Source: Butyricicoccus_B sp017886875 (GTDB lineage Bacteria > Bacillota > Clostridia > Oscillospirales > Butyricicoccaceae). From it: 64,000 nt of DNA. Below the pieces are notes generated by a model. The model searched no databases, had not been told where the DNA came from, and worked only from the letters and a program-made list of their open reading frames with translations. The position numbers were made by a program, and so were the translations under genes. This document shows, one piece after another, positions 9,174 through 18,262 of this stretch (its first letter is position 1; each line of letters opens with the position of its first letter). Location: positions 1,798,001 to 1,862,000 of the forward strand of contig OZ007036.1 of the NCBI GenBank assembly GCA_963931655.1, written 5' to 3'.

Positions 9174-9773
9174 TTGGTAATTTTAGCGGTTATTGCACTT
9201 ATTTTAGGCACACTTTATGGATTTTCTGGCTATGAATTTACAGTGCTTGATTATCTTGCAAGCCATACAGATTATATTTTATATTTAACAATGGTTTTAG
9301 TAGGTATAAGCGTTGGACTTCATGAAAGCATTGTAGAGCAAATGAAAAAATATCATTTAAAGCTGCTACTTATACCAACAGGTATTATTATAGGCTCTAT
9401 TATAGGTGGAGTTATATGCAGTTTTGTTTTAAATGAGCCGATGAGAGAAAGTCTAGCAATTTCAGGCGGTCTTGGCTGGTATAGTTTAACAGGCGTTGCA
9501 ATAGGCAATTTATCGGGTGCAGAATACGGCAGCATTGCATTTTTAAGTAATTTAATGCGTGAAATAATTTCATTTTTCGTAATTCCTATTATTGCAATAA
9601 AGCTGAATTATTATACTTGTATAGCCCCTGCTGGTGCTACAAGTGAGGACACAACACTTCCTATGATGATACGCTATACAGATGAAAAAACAGTTGTATT
9701 TTCTGTGCTTAATGGTGTTATTTGTTCAGCTTGTGTACCAGTTATTATGTCGGTTTGTTACACCTTATTTTAA
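9174..9773 (+). CDS. lysO: LysO-type lysine exporter, C-terminal part
   Basis: A 199-residue membrane protein with about five or six helices, matching the C-terminal domain of LysO; the conserved GLGWYSLTG and SNLMRE segments are present. It starts with TTG at 9174, immediately after the stop of the N-terminal part, with GGAGG at 9161-9165 inside the upstream gene. The strong site and the exact stop/start junction argue for a true two-subunit arrangement rather than a frameshift. Confidence 0.85.
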   Translation: MVILAVIALILGTLYGFSGYEFTVLDYLASHTDYILYLTMVLVGISVGLHESIVEQMKKYHLKLLLIPTGIIIGSIIGGVICSFVLNEPMRESLAISGGLGWYSLTGVAIGNLSGAEYGSIAFLSNLMREIISFFVIPIIAIKLNYYTCIAPAGATSEDTTLPMMIRYTDEKTVVFSVLNGVICSACVPVIMSVCYTLF

Positions 9774-9791
9774 ACTTAATATAAAAACTTT

Positions 9792-9830
9792 AGTATAGCA
9801 TGTAAAAGTGCTATACTTTTGTATTTTTTT
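9792..9830 (+). terminator. terminator after lysO
   Basis: A 9-bp stem (AGTATAGCA and its complement) with an 8-nt loop is followed by T-rich sequence. Confidence 0.85.
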
Positions 9831-9863
9831 ACCATGTTTTAGTATGTAGCCTAGTCAAAGTGG

Positions 9864-9892
9864 TTGTTATTTATACAAAAATTTGTTATAAT
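9864..9892 (+). promoter_or_regulatory. promoter of the recJ-relA operon
   Basis: TTGTTA (9864-9869) and TATAAT (9887-9892) have a 17-bp spacer, 57 bp ahead of recJ. Confidence 0.7.
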
Positions 9893-9948
9893 GTGTACAA
9901 TTATAAATACCAGACATAAGTTTTATTATGGTCTGAGAAGGGGCAAAC

Positions 9949-12027
9949 ATGAAAATCAAAAAATGGTTGACTGCGACGCCAGATTTAGAAACGGCTCGCT
10001 CTCTTTCCACAGCCTGTGGATTTTCTCCGCTAGCAGCTGCGGTGCTTTGTGCAAGAGGTGTAGACACTAAAGAAAAAGCTGAAACATTTCTTGCAACAGA
10101 TTTAGAACATTTATATGACCCAATGTTGCTTAAAGATATGGACTTAGCAGTACAGGCTATCAAAGATGCAATACAACAAAAAGAAAAAATAATAGTTTTT
10201 GGTGATTATGATGTAGATGGTATAACTTCGACTTGTGTACTTTTAAGATATTTAAGAAGTAAAGGTGCAAATGCTGATTATTATATACCAAACAGATTAA
10301 GTGAAGGTTATGGTCTTTCTTGCTCTGCAATGGATACACTATATAAGCAGGGAGTTAGAACGATTGTTACAGTTGACTCTGGTGTTACTGCCTTAGAGGA
10401 AATAGAACATGCAACTGAGCTTGGTATGCGTGTTATTGTTACAGACCATCACGAATGTAGAGAACAACTTCCGGTTGCAACTGCGGTTGTAAATCCAAGA
10501 AGAAGTGATTGTGATTATCCTTTTGATGAGCTTGCGGGTGTTGGTGTGGCATTTAAGCTGATTTGTGCTATGGAAGGTTTGGAAAATCTGCCTAAAATAA
10601 TTGAAAATTATTCAGATTTAGTTTCACTAGGCACTGTTGCAGATGTTATGCCAATTATAGGTGAAAACAGAATAATAGTTGCACATGGTCTTAAATGCAT
10701 GGAAAACACAAAAAATTTAGGGCTTGAAATGCTACTTCGTGAGTCAGGACAAAAAAATAAAAGACTTACAGCCGCTACTATAAGTTTTGTGCTTGCACCT
10801 AGAATAAATGCTGCTGGTCGTATGGGAAATACAGAACAAGCGGTTGAGCTTTTTTTAACTGATAACCCTGTTAGAGCTCAAGAGCTTGCAGCATTGCTTT
10901 GTGAGCAAAACAAACAGCGTCAAACAGCCGAAAATGATATTTTAGAGCAAGCACTGGTATCACTTCGTAAAAATTATAACCCGCTTGAGGATAAGATTAT
11001 CGTACTTGATGGGGAAGGCTGGCATCATGGTGTAATTGGAATTGTTTCATCAAGATTATGCGATAGATACGCTTGTCCAGTTATATTAATTGCTGTTGAT
11101 GAGGGTATAGGTAAGGGCTCTGGTCGCTCTATGAGTGGGTTTAATCTTTTTGAGGCACTTACTAATAGTGAACAGTTATTGGATAAATATGGTGGGCATG
11201 AGCTTGCCGCAGGTCTTACAATTAAGCAAGAAAATATTGAGCAGTTTAAAAAAGAAATTAAACAATATGCAAATGAGCATATAAATCCAGATGATTTATT
11301 GCCAGTTGTTAATATTGATTGTGAAATTACTCCAGATTATATAACTGAAGCGGCTGTTGACTCTCTTACAAGATTAGAGCCTTTTGGCATGAAAAATACT
11401 CAGCCCATTTTTTCAATGTATAATATGTATGTTGAGGAAATAACACCTATTTCAAGTGATAAGCATGTAAGACTTACACTTATGAAAGATGGGGTTACAT
11501 ACACAGCCATGCTTTTTGGCACTGGTGCAGGTGGTTGTGGTTTTGCACAAGGTAATTTTGTTGATGTAGCTTTTAATCTTGAAATAAATGAATTTCGCTG
11601 TCATAGAACAGTTCAAATGATTTTAAAAGATGTAAAGCTAAGTGACTGCGAAATTAAAGCCGATGAAAAAATATTGTCAATTTATAAAAGATATATGTCT
11701 GATGGTGCGTTAACAGCAAAAGAAGCTCAAGCTTTATATCCTGATAGACCAGACTTAGTTGCTGTTTGGCGTCATATAATAAGTAGAGCAGAAGAAGGCA
11801 TTTTACGAGTGCATTCTAATGCACTTTCAAGACGCATTCAGTGGGAAAGTAAACGTGAAATAAATATAGGTAAATTATTTGTCTGTCTCGATGTTTTTAG
11901 TGAAAGTCAGTTACTTGATTATAATTTTAGAGATAATCTTTTAAATATTATGTTAAAACCATTTAAAGGAAAAGCTGATATTTCAAAATCTGTTGTGCTT
12001 GCAACTCTGCGTAGTATGAGCAAATAA
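9949..12027 (+). CDS. recJ: single-stranded-DNA exonuclease RecJ
   Basis: A 5'-3' exonuclease of 692 residues that trims single-stranded DNA in recombination and mismatch/base-excision repair. DHH-superfamily motifs are intact: GDYDVDGITS near residue 84, TVDSG near 140, the VTDHH motif near 164, and DHHA1-type AAGRMGN and GGHELAAGL later on. An OB-fold lies between about 460 and 560. Its length falls between the E. coli (577) and Bacillus (786) enzymes, with a shortened C-terminal extension. It is the first gene of a run through relA, dtd, the MBL hydrolase, hemZ and the kinase, with short gaps throughout. Confidence 0.95.
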   Translation: MKIKKWLTATPDLETARSLSTACGFSPLAAAVLCARGVDTKEKAETFLATDLEHLYDPMLLKDMDLAVQAIKDAIQQKEKIIVFGDYDVDGITSTCVLLRYLRSKGANADYYIPNRLSEGYGLSCSAMDTLYKQGVRTIVTVDSGVTALEEIEHATELGMRVIVTDHHECREQLPVATAVVNPRRSDCDYPFDELAGVGVAFKLICAMEGLENLPKIIENYSDLVSLGTVADVMPIIGENRIIVAHGLKCMENTKNLGLEMLLRESGQKNKRLTAATISFVLAPRINAAGRMGNTEQAVELFLTDNPVRAQELAALLCEQNKQRQTAENDILEQALVSLRKNYNPLEDKIIVLDGEGWHHGVIGIVSSRLCDRYACPVILIAVDEGIGKGSGRSMSGFNLFEALTNSEQLLDKYGGHELAAGLTIKQENIEQFKKEIKQYANEHINPDDLLPVVNIDCEITPDYITEAAVDSLTRLEPFGMKNTQPIFSMYNMYVEEITPISSDKHVRLTLMKDGVTYTAMLFGTGAGGCGFAQGNFVDVAFNLEINEFRCHRTVQMILKDVKLSDCEIKADEKILSIYKRYMSDGALTAKEAQALYPDRPDLVAVWRHIISRAEEGILRVHSNALSRRIQWESKREINIGKLFVCLDVFSESQLLDYNFRDNLLNIMLKPFKGKADISKSVVLATLRSMSK

Positions 12028-12055
12028 AAAATTTTATATAAAGGAGGAAAACAGT

Positions 12056-14245
12056 ATGACTTCTCCGATACAAACCAAAATAGATTTTTTAGTGGAAAGA
12101 GCTAAAAAGCAAAATCCTAATATAAATGAAAAGAAAATTCGTGCAGCTTATGAGTGTGCAAATGCTGCTCATGAAGGACAAAAACGCAAAAATGGTGAGC
12201 CGTATATTATTCACCCTGTTTCGGTTGCAGAAATTATAGTTGAAATGGGACTGGATACCGACTCTATTTGTGCTGGTCTTTTGCATGATTGCATTGAAGA
12301 TACTGAATTCGGTTATAAAGAGATTGAAAATAAATTTGGTACATCAGTAGCAGAGCTTGTGGACGGTGTAACTAGGCTTGGTATGCTTAGATATTCAAAA
12401 GAGCAAGAGCAATTTGAAGATTTACGCAAAATGTTTCTTGCTATGGCTAAGGATATAAGGGTTATACTTATAAAACTAGCTGATAGACTTCATAATGCAA
12501 GAACATTTCAGTTTTTGCCTGAGCGTAAACAACGTGATAAGGCTTTAGAAACCATGGAAATTTATGCTCCTATTGCTCACCGCTTAGGTATGAGCCGTAT
12601 TAAATGGGAGCTTGAAGATTTATCCCTTAAATGTCTTGACCCTATAGGATACCAAGAAATTGTGGAAGGACTTGAAAAGCAATCAAGTCAGCATGAGGAA
12701 TTTTTAAATCATATCAAAGAATGTATAAGCGAAAAACTAAAAGAAGCAGAAATTGAAAATACTATTTCGGCAAGAGTTAAGCATATTTATTCTATTTATC
12801 GTAAAATGTATGCTCAGCATAAAACTATAAATGAAATCTATGATATTTGTGCTGTGCGTGTTATAGTTGATAGTGTTACAAACTGTTACAATGTTTTAGG
12901 TTATGTGCATGACCTTTATAAGCCAATTCCTGGCAGATTTAAGGACTATATTTCAACCCCTAAGCCAAATGGCTATCAGTCACTTCATACCACAGTAATT
13001 GGTAGAGAGGGTATTCCATTTGAAATACAAATCAGAACCGAAGAAATGCACAAAATGGCTGAATTTGGCGTTGCGGCTCATTGGAAATACAAACAAGGTC
13101 TTGATAAAACAGGCAATGAACAAGCGTTTGCTTGGATACGTCAGCTTTTAGAGGCTCAACAAGATACCGAGGCTGAGGACTTCATTAAGGCGATTAAAGT
13201 TGATTTATTTGCAGATGAAGTATTTGTATTTACTCCAAAGGGCGATGTTGTAAATATGCCAGCAGGTGCAACCCCTATTGATTTGGCTTATGCTATTCAT
13301 TCAGCAGTTGGAAACCGTATGGTTGGTGCAAAAATAAACGGTAGAATTGCACCTATTGATTCTCAGCTTAAAAACGGTGATATTGTTGAAATTTTAACTT
13401 CTAAAGAAACACGTGGCCCATCAAGAAACTGGGTTAAAATTGTTAAAACCACCGAGGCAAGAAATAAAATTAAACAATGGTTTAAAAAAGAATGTAGAGA
13501 AGAAAATATTGAACAAGGTAAAGCAGAGCTTGATAGAGAGCTTAAAGCCAATCTTATGTATAACGGATTTTATGATAATGAAGAAATACAAAAGAATATC
13601 CTGCAAAAATTCACTTTTTCATCTATGGACGAACTTTATGCTGCTATTGGTTATGGTGGTATAACAATAACAAAGGTTCTTAATAAAATCAAAGATGATG
13701 TTATGAAGGTTCGTAAAGCTCAAGAAAAAATTGATAAACTTGAGCAGCCTCAAGCTGATAAGAAAAAAAGCAAAAGTGAAACAGGTGTTGTTGTTGAGGG
13801 CATTGACAATTGTTTAGTTAAATTTGCAAGATGTTGCACACCAATTCCGGGTGATGATATTATCGGTTTTGTAACTCGTGGTTATGGTGTTTCTATACAC
13901 AGAAAAGATTGTGTAAATGTTAAAAATAATAACTCAAAAGATGAGGAAAACCGCTGGATTCGTGTTTGGTGGGACGAGGAATCACTAGATAATAAAAAGA
14001 ATAGATTTTCAACTGGTTTGCAAATTTCAACTAAAAGCCGTATTGGTGTGCTTAGTGATGTGGCAGTATTGCTTGCTCAAGCACATGTAAATGTTCATGA
14101 GCTTTCAGCTAAAGATTTAAATGATGGCTTTGGTATGATTACCGCAGTTGTTGATGTTTCTGGTATAGGTCAGCTTGATAATATTATAAATAGACTAAAA
14201 AAAATCAAAGGTGTACTTGATGTAACAAGAACCGCAGAAAACTAA
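12056..14245 (+). CDS. relA: bifunctional (p)ppGpp synthetase/hydrolase
   Basis: Long RSH protein of 729 residues controlling the stringent response. Domains in order: HD hydrolase (about 25-180, with the HDCIEDT motif), synthetase (about 235-345, GRFKDYISTPKPNGYQSLHTT), TGS (about 390-450), a CC-containing zinc-finger/CRIS region (CCTPIPGDDI) and a C-terminal ACT domain (about 655-729). The intact HD motif suggests both making and breaking of (p)ppGpp. AAAGGAGG precedes the ATG. The recJ-relA-dtd order is common in Firmicutes. Confidence 0.97.
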   Translation: MTSPIQTKIDFLVERAKKQNPNINEKKIRAAYECANAAHEGQKRKNGEPYIIHPVSVAEIIVEMGLDTDSICAGLLHDCIEDTEFGYKEIENKFGTSVAELVDGVTRLGMLRYSKEQEQFEDLRKMFLAMAKDIRVILIKLADRLHNARTFQFLPERKQRDKALETMEIYAPIAHRLGMSRIKWELEDLSLKCLDPIGYQEIVEGLEKQSSQHEEFLNHIKECISEKLKEAEIENTISARVKHIYSIYRKMYAQHKTINEIYDICAVRVIVDSVTNCYNVLGYVHDLYKPIPGRFKDYISTPKPNGYQSLHTTVIGREGIPFEIQIRTEEMHKMAEFGVAAHWKYKQGLDKTGNEQAFAWIRQLLEAQQDTEAEDFIKAIKVDLFADEVFVFTPKGDVVNMPAGATPIDLAYAIHSAVGNRMVGAKINGRIAPIDSQLKNGDIVEILTSKETRGPSRNWVKIVKTTEARNKIKQWFKKECREENIEQGKAELDRELKANLMYNGFYDNEEIQKNILQKFTFSSMDELYAAIGYGGITITKVLNKIKDDVMKVRKAQEKIDKLEQPQADKKKSKSETGVVVEGIDNCLVKFARCCTPIPGDDIIGFVTRGYGVSIHRKDCVNVKNNNSKDEENRWIRVWWDEESLDNKKNRFSTGLQISTKSRIGVLSDVAVLLAQAHVNVHELSAKDLNDGFGMITAVVDVSGIGQLDNIINRLKKIKGVLDVTRTAEN

Positions 14246-14259
14246 GGAGATATAAAAAT

Positions 14260-14712
14260 ATGCGTGCACTTATTCAGCGTGTAAAACGTGCATCTGTAAC
14301 TATAAATTCACAAATTACAGGTAAGATAAATGAGGGTTTGCTTATTTTTCTTGGAGTTGGTGAAGATGATACCGAAAAACAAGTGCAGTATTTAGTTGAA
14401 AAATGCACTGGACTTCGTATTTTTACAGATGAACAAGATAAAATGAACTTATCTGTTAAAGATATAAAGGGAGAAATACTTGTTGTTTCCCAGTTTACGC
14501 TTTATGGTGACTGCAAAAAGGGTAAACGTCCAAGTTTTGTTCGTGCAGCTCGCCCAGAAACTGCAATACCTCTGTATGAATCGTTTATCGCTCATTGTAA
14601 AAACACAGGGCTTAATGTTCAAACAGGTGAATTTGGTGCAGATATGCAAATTGAACTTATAAATGATGGCCCTGTTACTATCTGGCTTGATACAGAGGAA
14701 ATGGGCAAATAA
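14260..14712 (+). CDS. dtd: D-aminoacyl-tRNA deacylase
   Basis: A 150-residue proofreading enzyme that removes D-amino acids (and glycine mischarged on tRNA-Ala) from tRNA. Both active-site signatures are present: SQFTLYGDC with KGKRPSF near residues 78-95, and the cross-subunit Gly-cisPro motif NDGPVTIWLDT near the C-terminus. It starts 14 bp after relA with an AAGGAGA site, in the usual place downstream of relA. Confidence 0.96.
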   Translation: MRALIQRVKRASVTINSQITGKINEGLLIFLGVGEDDTEKQVQYLVEKCTGLRIFTDEQDKMNLSVKDIKGEILVVSQFTLYGDCKKGKRPSFVRAARPETAIPLYESFIAHCKNTGLNVQTGEFGADMQIELINDGPVTIWLDTEEMGK

Positions 14713-14739
14713 AATATATTTTTTAAGGAATAAATGAAA

Positions 14740-15369
14740 ATGAAGATTTTACATTTAACAGTTGGCATGGTTGCCACTAATTGCTATATTTTTTATGATG
14801 AGAATACTATGGAAGGTGCAGTTATTGACCCAGGCGACAATGCCAAGGCTATTTTAAAAACTATAGAAGATGAAAAAATCAATTTAAAATATGTGCTTCT
14901 AACTCATGGGCATTTTGACCATATTTTAGCTGTACATGATGTTGTTAGTGCTACTGGTGCTAAACTTGTATGTAATAAAGATGATTTATGGCTGCTTAAT
15001 AAAAATGCTATGGGACAGTTTAAATCATTTGCTAAAAATTTCAAAGAAACTCCTGTTGATATTGAGGCTGAGGACGGTACAGAAATCAAAGTTGGCGGTT
15101 TAACCGCAAAATATATAAGCACACCAGGTCATACTCCAGGTTCAAGTGTAATTTTAGTAGGAGATGTAATGTTTACTGGTGATACACTTTTCCGCAGAGA
15201 ATGTGGCAGATGTGACCTTGAGGGCGGTGACTTTCCAACAATTCTCCGTTCACTTAAAAAACTCTATAATATGCAGGGTGATTATAAAGTTTTACCAGGT
15301 CATGATGCTTTTTCTACTCTTGAGGAGGAAAGAGAGTATAACAGATATATGCGTGAGGCAATAAAGTGA
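14740..15369 (+). CDS. metallo-beta-lactamase-fold hydrolase (glyoxalase II-like)
   Basis: A 209-residue MBL-fold hydrolase with the metal-binding THGHFDH motif near residue 52, GHTPGSS near 127, GDTLF near 146 and a PGHD histidine near 187, close to YcbL/GloB-like thioester hydrolases. I favour the ATG at 14740, 9 bases after AAGGAA; an in-frame ATG at 14734 is only 3 bases from that site. The stop overlaps the hemZ GTG start by 4 bases, so the two are coupled. Its true substrate is unknown; its place between dtd and hemZ is conserved in Clostridia. Confidence 0.85.
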   Translation: MKILHLTVGMVATNCYIFYDENTMEGAVIDPGDNAKAILKTIEDEKINLKYVLLTHGHFDHILAVHDVVSATGAKLVCNKDDLWLLNKNAMGQFKSFAKNFKETPVDIEAEDGTEIKVGGLTAKYISTPGHTPGSSVILVGDVMFTGDTLFRRECGRCDLEGGDFPTILRSLKKLYNMQGDYKVLPGHDAFSTLEEEREYNRYMREAIK

Positions 15370-16829
15370 TTTATATTTTAAAAGGGCATGATTTACGCCA
15401 CGCAGTAGAAGAAATGATTTTACATTTACTGCCAACAGTTATAACCGAACAGGCGGAAACTGAACCGGAACAGGGTAATTATTGTGTAAGTGAGCTTGAA
15501 ATTAACGGTCAAACCGCTAAAGCTACTGCAACAGTTAAAATTTATGATAAAATAGAGCAAAAATCAAGAGAAACTACACTGCCAAATACAGATGAACTTG
15601 CAAATAAAAGAGTGCTAACCGAAATTATAAAGCTATCTATTTATGACGCTATTTTGTTATTTTTAGATAAAGCACCAGAATGGGGCAGTCTTACAGGTGT
15701 GCGTCCAGCAAAACTTGCAAGAGGGCTGATGGAAAGAGGGCTTACACGTCAAGAGGCGGCTGTTCAGTTTCGTGAAAAATTTGGTGTTTCGGCTGAACGT
15801 ACTGCTCTTACTATGAGAGCTGCTGCTCATGCTCAAAGTGCCATAGATATTTTGCCAGAAAATTCGGTTTCGCTTTATATTGGAATACCATTTTGCCCGT
15901 CAAGATGTGCTTATTGCTCTTTTGTATCGCAATCTATCCAAAAATCGGCTGGACTTATTCCGCCTTATGTTGACTCAATCTGTGAGGAAATCAAACGAAC
16001 AGGCGAAATTGTAGCAAAAACAAATAGGGTGCTTTCTACTGTTTATATGGGCGGTGGTACTCCAACAACACTTTCACCTGAGCAGCTAGAAAAGATTATG
16101 ACATGTGTTAAAAACTCTTTTGATATGTCAAATCTTATTGAATATACTGTTGAGGCAGGTAGACCAGATACAATTACAACTGAAAAAATGCAGGCGATTA
16201 AACTGGGCGGTGCAGATAGAGTATCTATAAACCCTCAAACTATGAACGATGAGGTTTTAAAAAATATTGGCAGGCATCATAGTGCAGATGATGTTATAAA
16301 AGCCTATGAAATCGCAAGAAAAATAGGATTTTCAGTTATAAATATGGATACTATTGTAGGACTTTTAGGCGATACTCCAGAAAGCTTTGAAAATACTATA
16401 AATACACTTATAAATTTAAAACCTGAAAATATAACTGTTCATACGCTTGCTATTAAGCGTGGTGCAGATTTATATGATAAAGAAGCAAATGCAAATCAGC
16501 ACAATTCAGTAAAAAAAATGCTTGATACTGCATCAAATTTACTTTCTAATGCTGGTTATGGTCCTTATTATCTATATAGACAAAAATTTACAGCAGGTGG
16601 CTTTGAAAATGTAGGCTGGTGCAAACCACAGACCGAAAGCATTTATAATATTGCTATGATGGAAGAAATACAAAGTATTTTATCTGTCGGTGCTGGTGCT
16701 GTTAGCAAACTTGTTGACCTTAAAACAGGTAAAATAACCCGTTTTGTAAATCCTAAATATCCTAAGGAATATATGGAGTCTGGCGAGCGTATTATTTTAG
16801 GTAAGCAAAAATTATTCCATATATTTTAG
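15366..16829 (+). CDS. hemZ: HemZ-type radical SAM coproporphyrinogen dehydrogenase-like protein
   Basis: A 487-residue radical SAM protein. The cluster-binding CPSRCAYC motif (CxxxCxxC) follows an N-terminal extension of about 175 residues that is typical of HemZ and absent from HemW, and the GGGTPTT glycine motif follows. The start is GTG in a GTGA overlap with the upstream hydrolase. Family members were proposed to be oxygen-independent coproporphyrinogen III dehydrogenases; no other heme genes are near, so the reaction here is uncertain. A second relative (hemW) is at 40.6 kb. Confidence 0.88.
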   Translation: MIYILKGHDLRHAVEEMILHLLPTVITEQAETEPEQGNYCVSELEINGQTAKATATVKIYDKIEQKSRETTLPNTDELANKRVLTEIIKLSIYDAILLFLDKAPEWGSLTGVRPAKLARGLMERGLTRQEAAVQFREKFGVSAERTALTMRAAAHAQSAIDILPENSVSLYIGIPFCPSRCAYCSFVSQSIQKSAGLIPPYVDSICEEIKRTGEIVAKTNRVLSTVYMGGGTPTTLSPEQLEKIMTCVKNSFDMSNLIEYTVEAGRPDTITTEKMQAIKLGGADRVSINPQTMNDEVLKNIGRHHSADDVIKAYEIARKIGFSVINMDTIVGLLGDTPESFENTINTLINLKPENITVHTLAIKRGADLYDKEANANQHNSVKKMLDTASNLLSNAGYGPYYLYRQKFTAGGFENVGWCKPQTESIYNIAMMEEIQSILSVGAGAVSKLVDLKTGKITRFVNPKYPKEYMESGERIILGKQKLFHIF

Positions 16830-16845
16830 AATGTGAGGAACTCCA

Positions 16846-17760
16846 ATGGCAACATATCAACTGGACTTTATTAATAAACAGGCAAAAAAAAATCCAGAAG
16901 ATTTTATTATTCAGTGTGAACAACACTATATAAACCAAATTGAACTAGTGGCAGAGGAATTAGTTAATAATCATAAACAAAAACCCATAGCTTTACTATG
17001 TGGCCCTTCATCTAGCGGTAAAACTACAACTGCTGATAGACTTTGTCGCAGTATAAAGAAAAAAGGGTTAAATGTTGATACTATCTCTATGGACGATTAT
17101 TATTTAACCCGCGGTACTTATGAAGTACCTTGGGACAATGAAAATGATGTTTATGATTTTGAGTCTCCTTTGTGTATGGATTTACCTCTTTTACACGAGC
17201 ACATTAAAAAGCTCACAGAAGGAGAAGAAATAGAAGTTCCTACTTTTGATTTTGCTAAAAAAGAGCGAACAGACAAGGTTAAACCACTATCACTTTCTGA
17301 TGATAAAATGATTGTAATTGAAGGTATTCATGCTTTTAATGAAACACTTATGGGTGGCTTGGAACAAGCGTCTTCTGGTATTTATATTGCACTTGCAAGC
17401 AGTGTTGATACTGGCAAAAATGTATTAACACCAGACCAACTTAGATTTTGCAGACGTGCTGTTAGAGATGCGAAATTTAGAAGTGCAAGCGTTGAAATGA
17501 CAATTAAACAATGGAAATCTGTAAGACGTGGTGAAAGGATATATATAGACCCGTATAAATTTTTTGCAAGTTATGCTATTGATTCATATTTACCGTATGA
17601 AACACTTATATTTATGGATATACTTAGAGATGAACTCAATGAAAATCAACTTGTAGATGCTGGGCTTTCTCAAATCTGTGAAACGGAAAAACTTTTCAGC
17701 ACAATAGACTATCAAAATTATATACCAGAGTCATCGGTTTTACATGAGTTCATTGGTTAA
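16846..17760 (+). CDS. uridine kinase-like nucleoside kinase
   Basis: A 304-residue P-loop kinase of the phosphoribulokinase/uridine kinase family. It has Walker A GPSSSGKTT near residue 53, a DDYY substrate motif near 88 and VIEGIHAFN near 150. Many clostridial relatives are about 550 residues with an N-terminal TGS domain; this one has only the kinase part. It is the last gene of the recJ operon, 16 bp after hemZ. Nucleoside phosphorylation is inferred from family. Confidence 0.8.
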   Translation: MATYQLDFINKQAKKNPEDFIIQCEQHYINQIELVAEELVNNHKQKPIALLCGPSSSGKTTTADRLCRSIKKKGLNVDTISMDDYYLTRGTYEVPWDNENDVYDFESPLCMDLPLLHEHIKKLTEGEEIEVPTFDFAKKERTDKVKPLSLSDDKMIVIEGIHAFNETLMGGLEQASSGIYIALASSVDTGKNVLTPDQLRFCRRAVRDAKFRSASVEMTIKQWKSVRRGERIYIDPYKFFASYAIDSYLPYETLIFMDILRDELNENQLVDAGLSQICETEKLFSTIDYQNYIPESSVLHEFIG

Positions 17761-17771
17761 CAAAATCCGCC

Positions 17772-17800
17772 TTGATTTTTATATAGTGGGGGTGTATAAT
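17772..17800 (+). promoter_or_regulatory. promoter of the zinc-ribbon/SpoVB-like operon
   Basis: TTGATT (17772-17777) and TATAAT (17795-17800) have a 17-bp spacer. An imperfect dyad (GGGGGT...ACCTCC) brackets the -10 box. Confidence 0.65.
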
Positions 17801-17853
17801 ACCTCCAATAAATAGAAATATAAATGAATTTTTATAAAAAGGAGTTTTTGATT

Positions 17854-18246
17854 ATGGACCCTAAAGTTTATAAAATGCTCGAAAAAGCAAAGATTTTTGC
17901 AGAAAAAACAGGTGTAGCTGCAACTCAAGCAGCTCAAAATGCAACCAAAGTAGCTGGTGATATGGCTCAGGCTACAAAGCTTAATTTGCAGATTTTTGAT
18001 TTAAATACCGAATGTGAAGTGCTTTACAAAGAAATGGGTAAGCTTGTCTATGATATCCATTTAGGTATTGATGTGGAACAAGATGCAATGGATAAATATT
18101 TATCTGAGGTAGACGAAATACAAGCTAAAATTGATGATTTGCGTTTACAGCTTTCACAGACAAAACAGCAGGTAACATGTCCTGTTTGTGGCAAGGTATG
18201 CCAAAAGGACGATGTTTATTGTGCTGCCTGCGGTGCAATGCTATAA
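17854..18246 (+). CDS. coiled-coil zinc-ribbon protein
   Basis: A 130-residue protein of unknown function. An Ala-rich helix (15-45) and a long coiled-coil-like helical region (45-105) are followed by a C-terminal zinc ribbon with two CxxC pairs (CPVC...CAAC). The ATG at 17854 lies 10 bases after AAAAAGGAG. There is no signal peptide or membrane helix, so it is probably cytoplasmic. It lies 16 bp upstream of the flippase gene and likely shares its transcript. Confidence 0.75.
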   Translation: MDPKVYKMLEKAKIFAEKTGVAATQAAQNATKVAGDMAQATKLNLQIFDLNTECEVLYKEMGKLVYDIHLGIDVEQDAMDKYLSEVDEIQAKIDDLRLQLSQTKQQVTCPVCGKVCQKDDVYCAACGAML

Positions 18247-18262
18247 GAAAGGCGTGCGATTT

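Noticed and set aside
8726..9211. 161-codon minus-strand frame opposite lysO
   Set aside because: It lies fully opposite recognisable rpe and lysO coding sequence, has no family and no ribosome site.
8892..9773. LysO as a frameshifted pseudogene
   Set aside because: The second part has its own GGAGG and start codon exactly after the stop, and both parts are otherwise intact.
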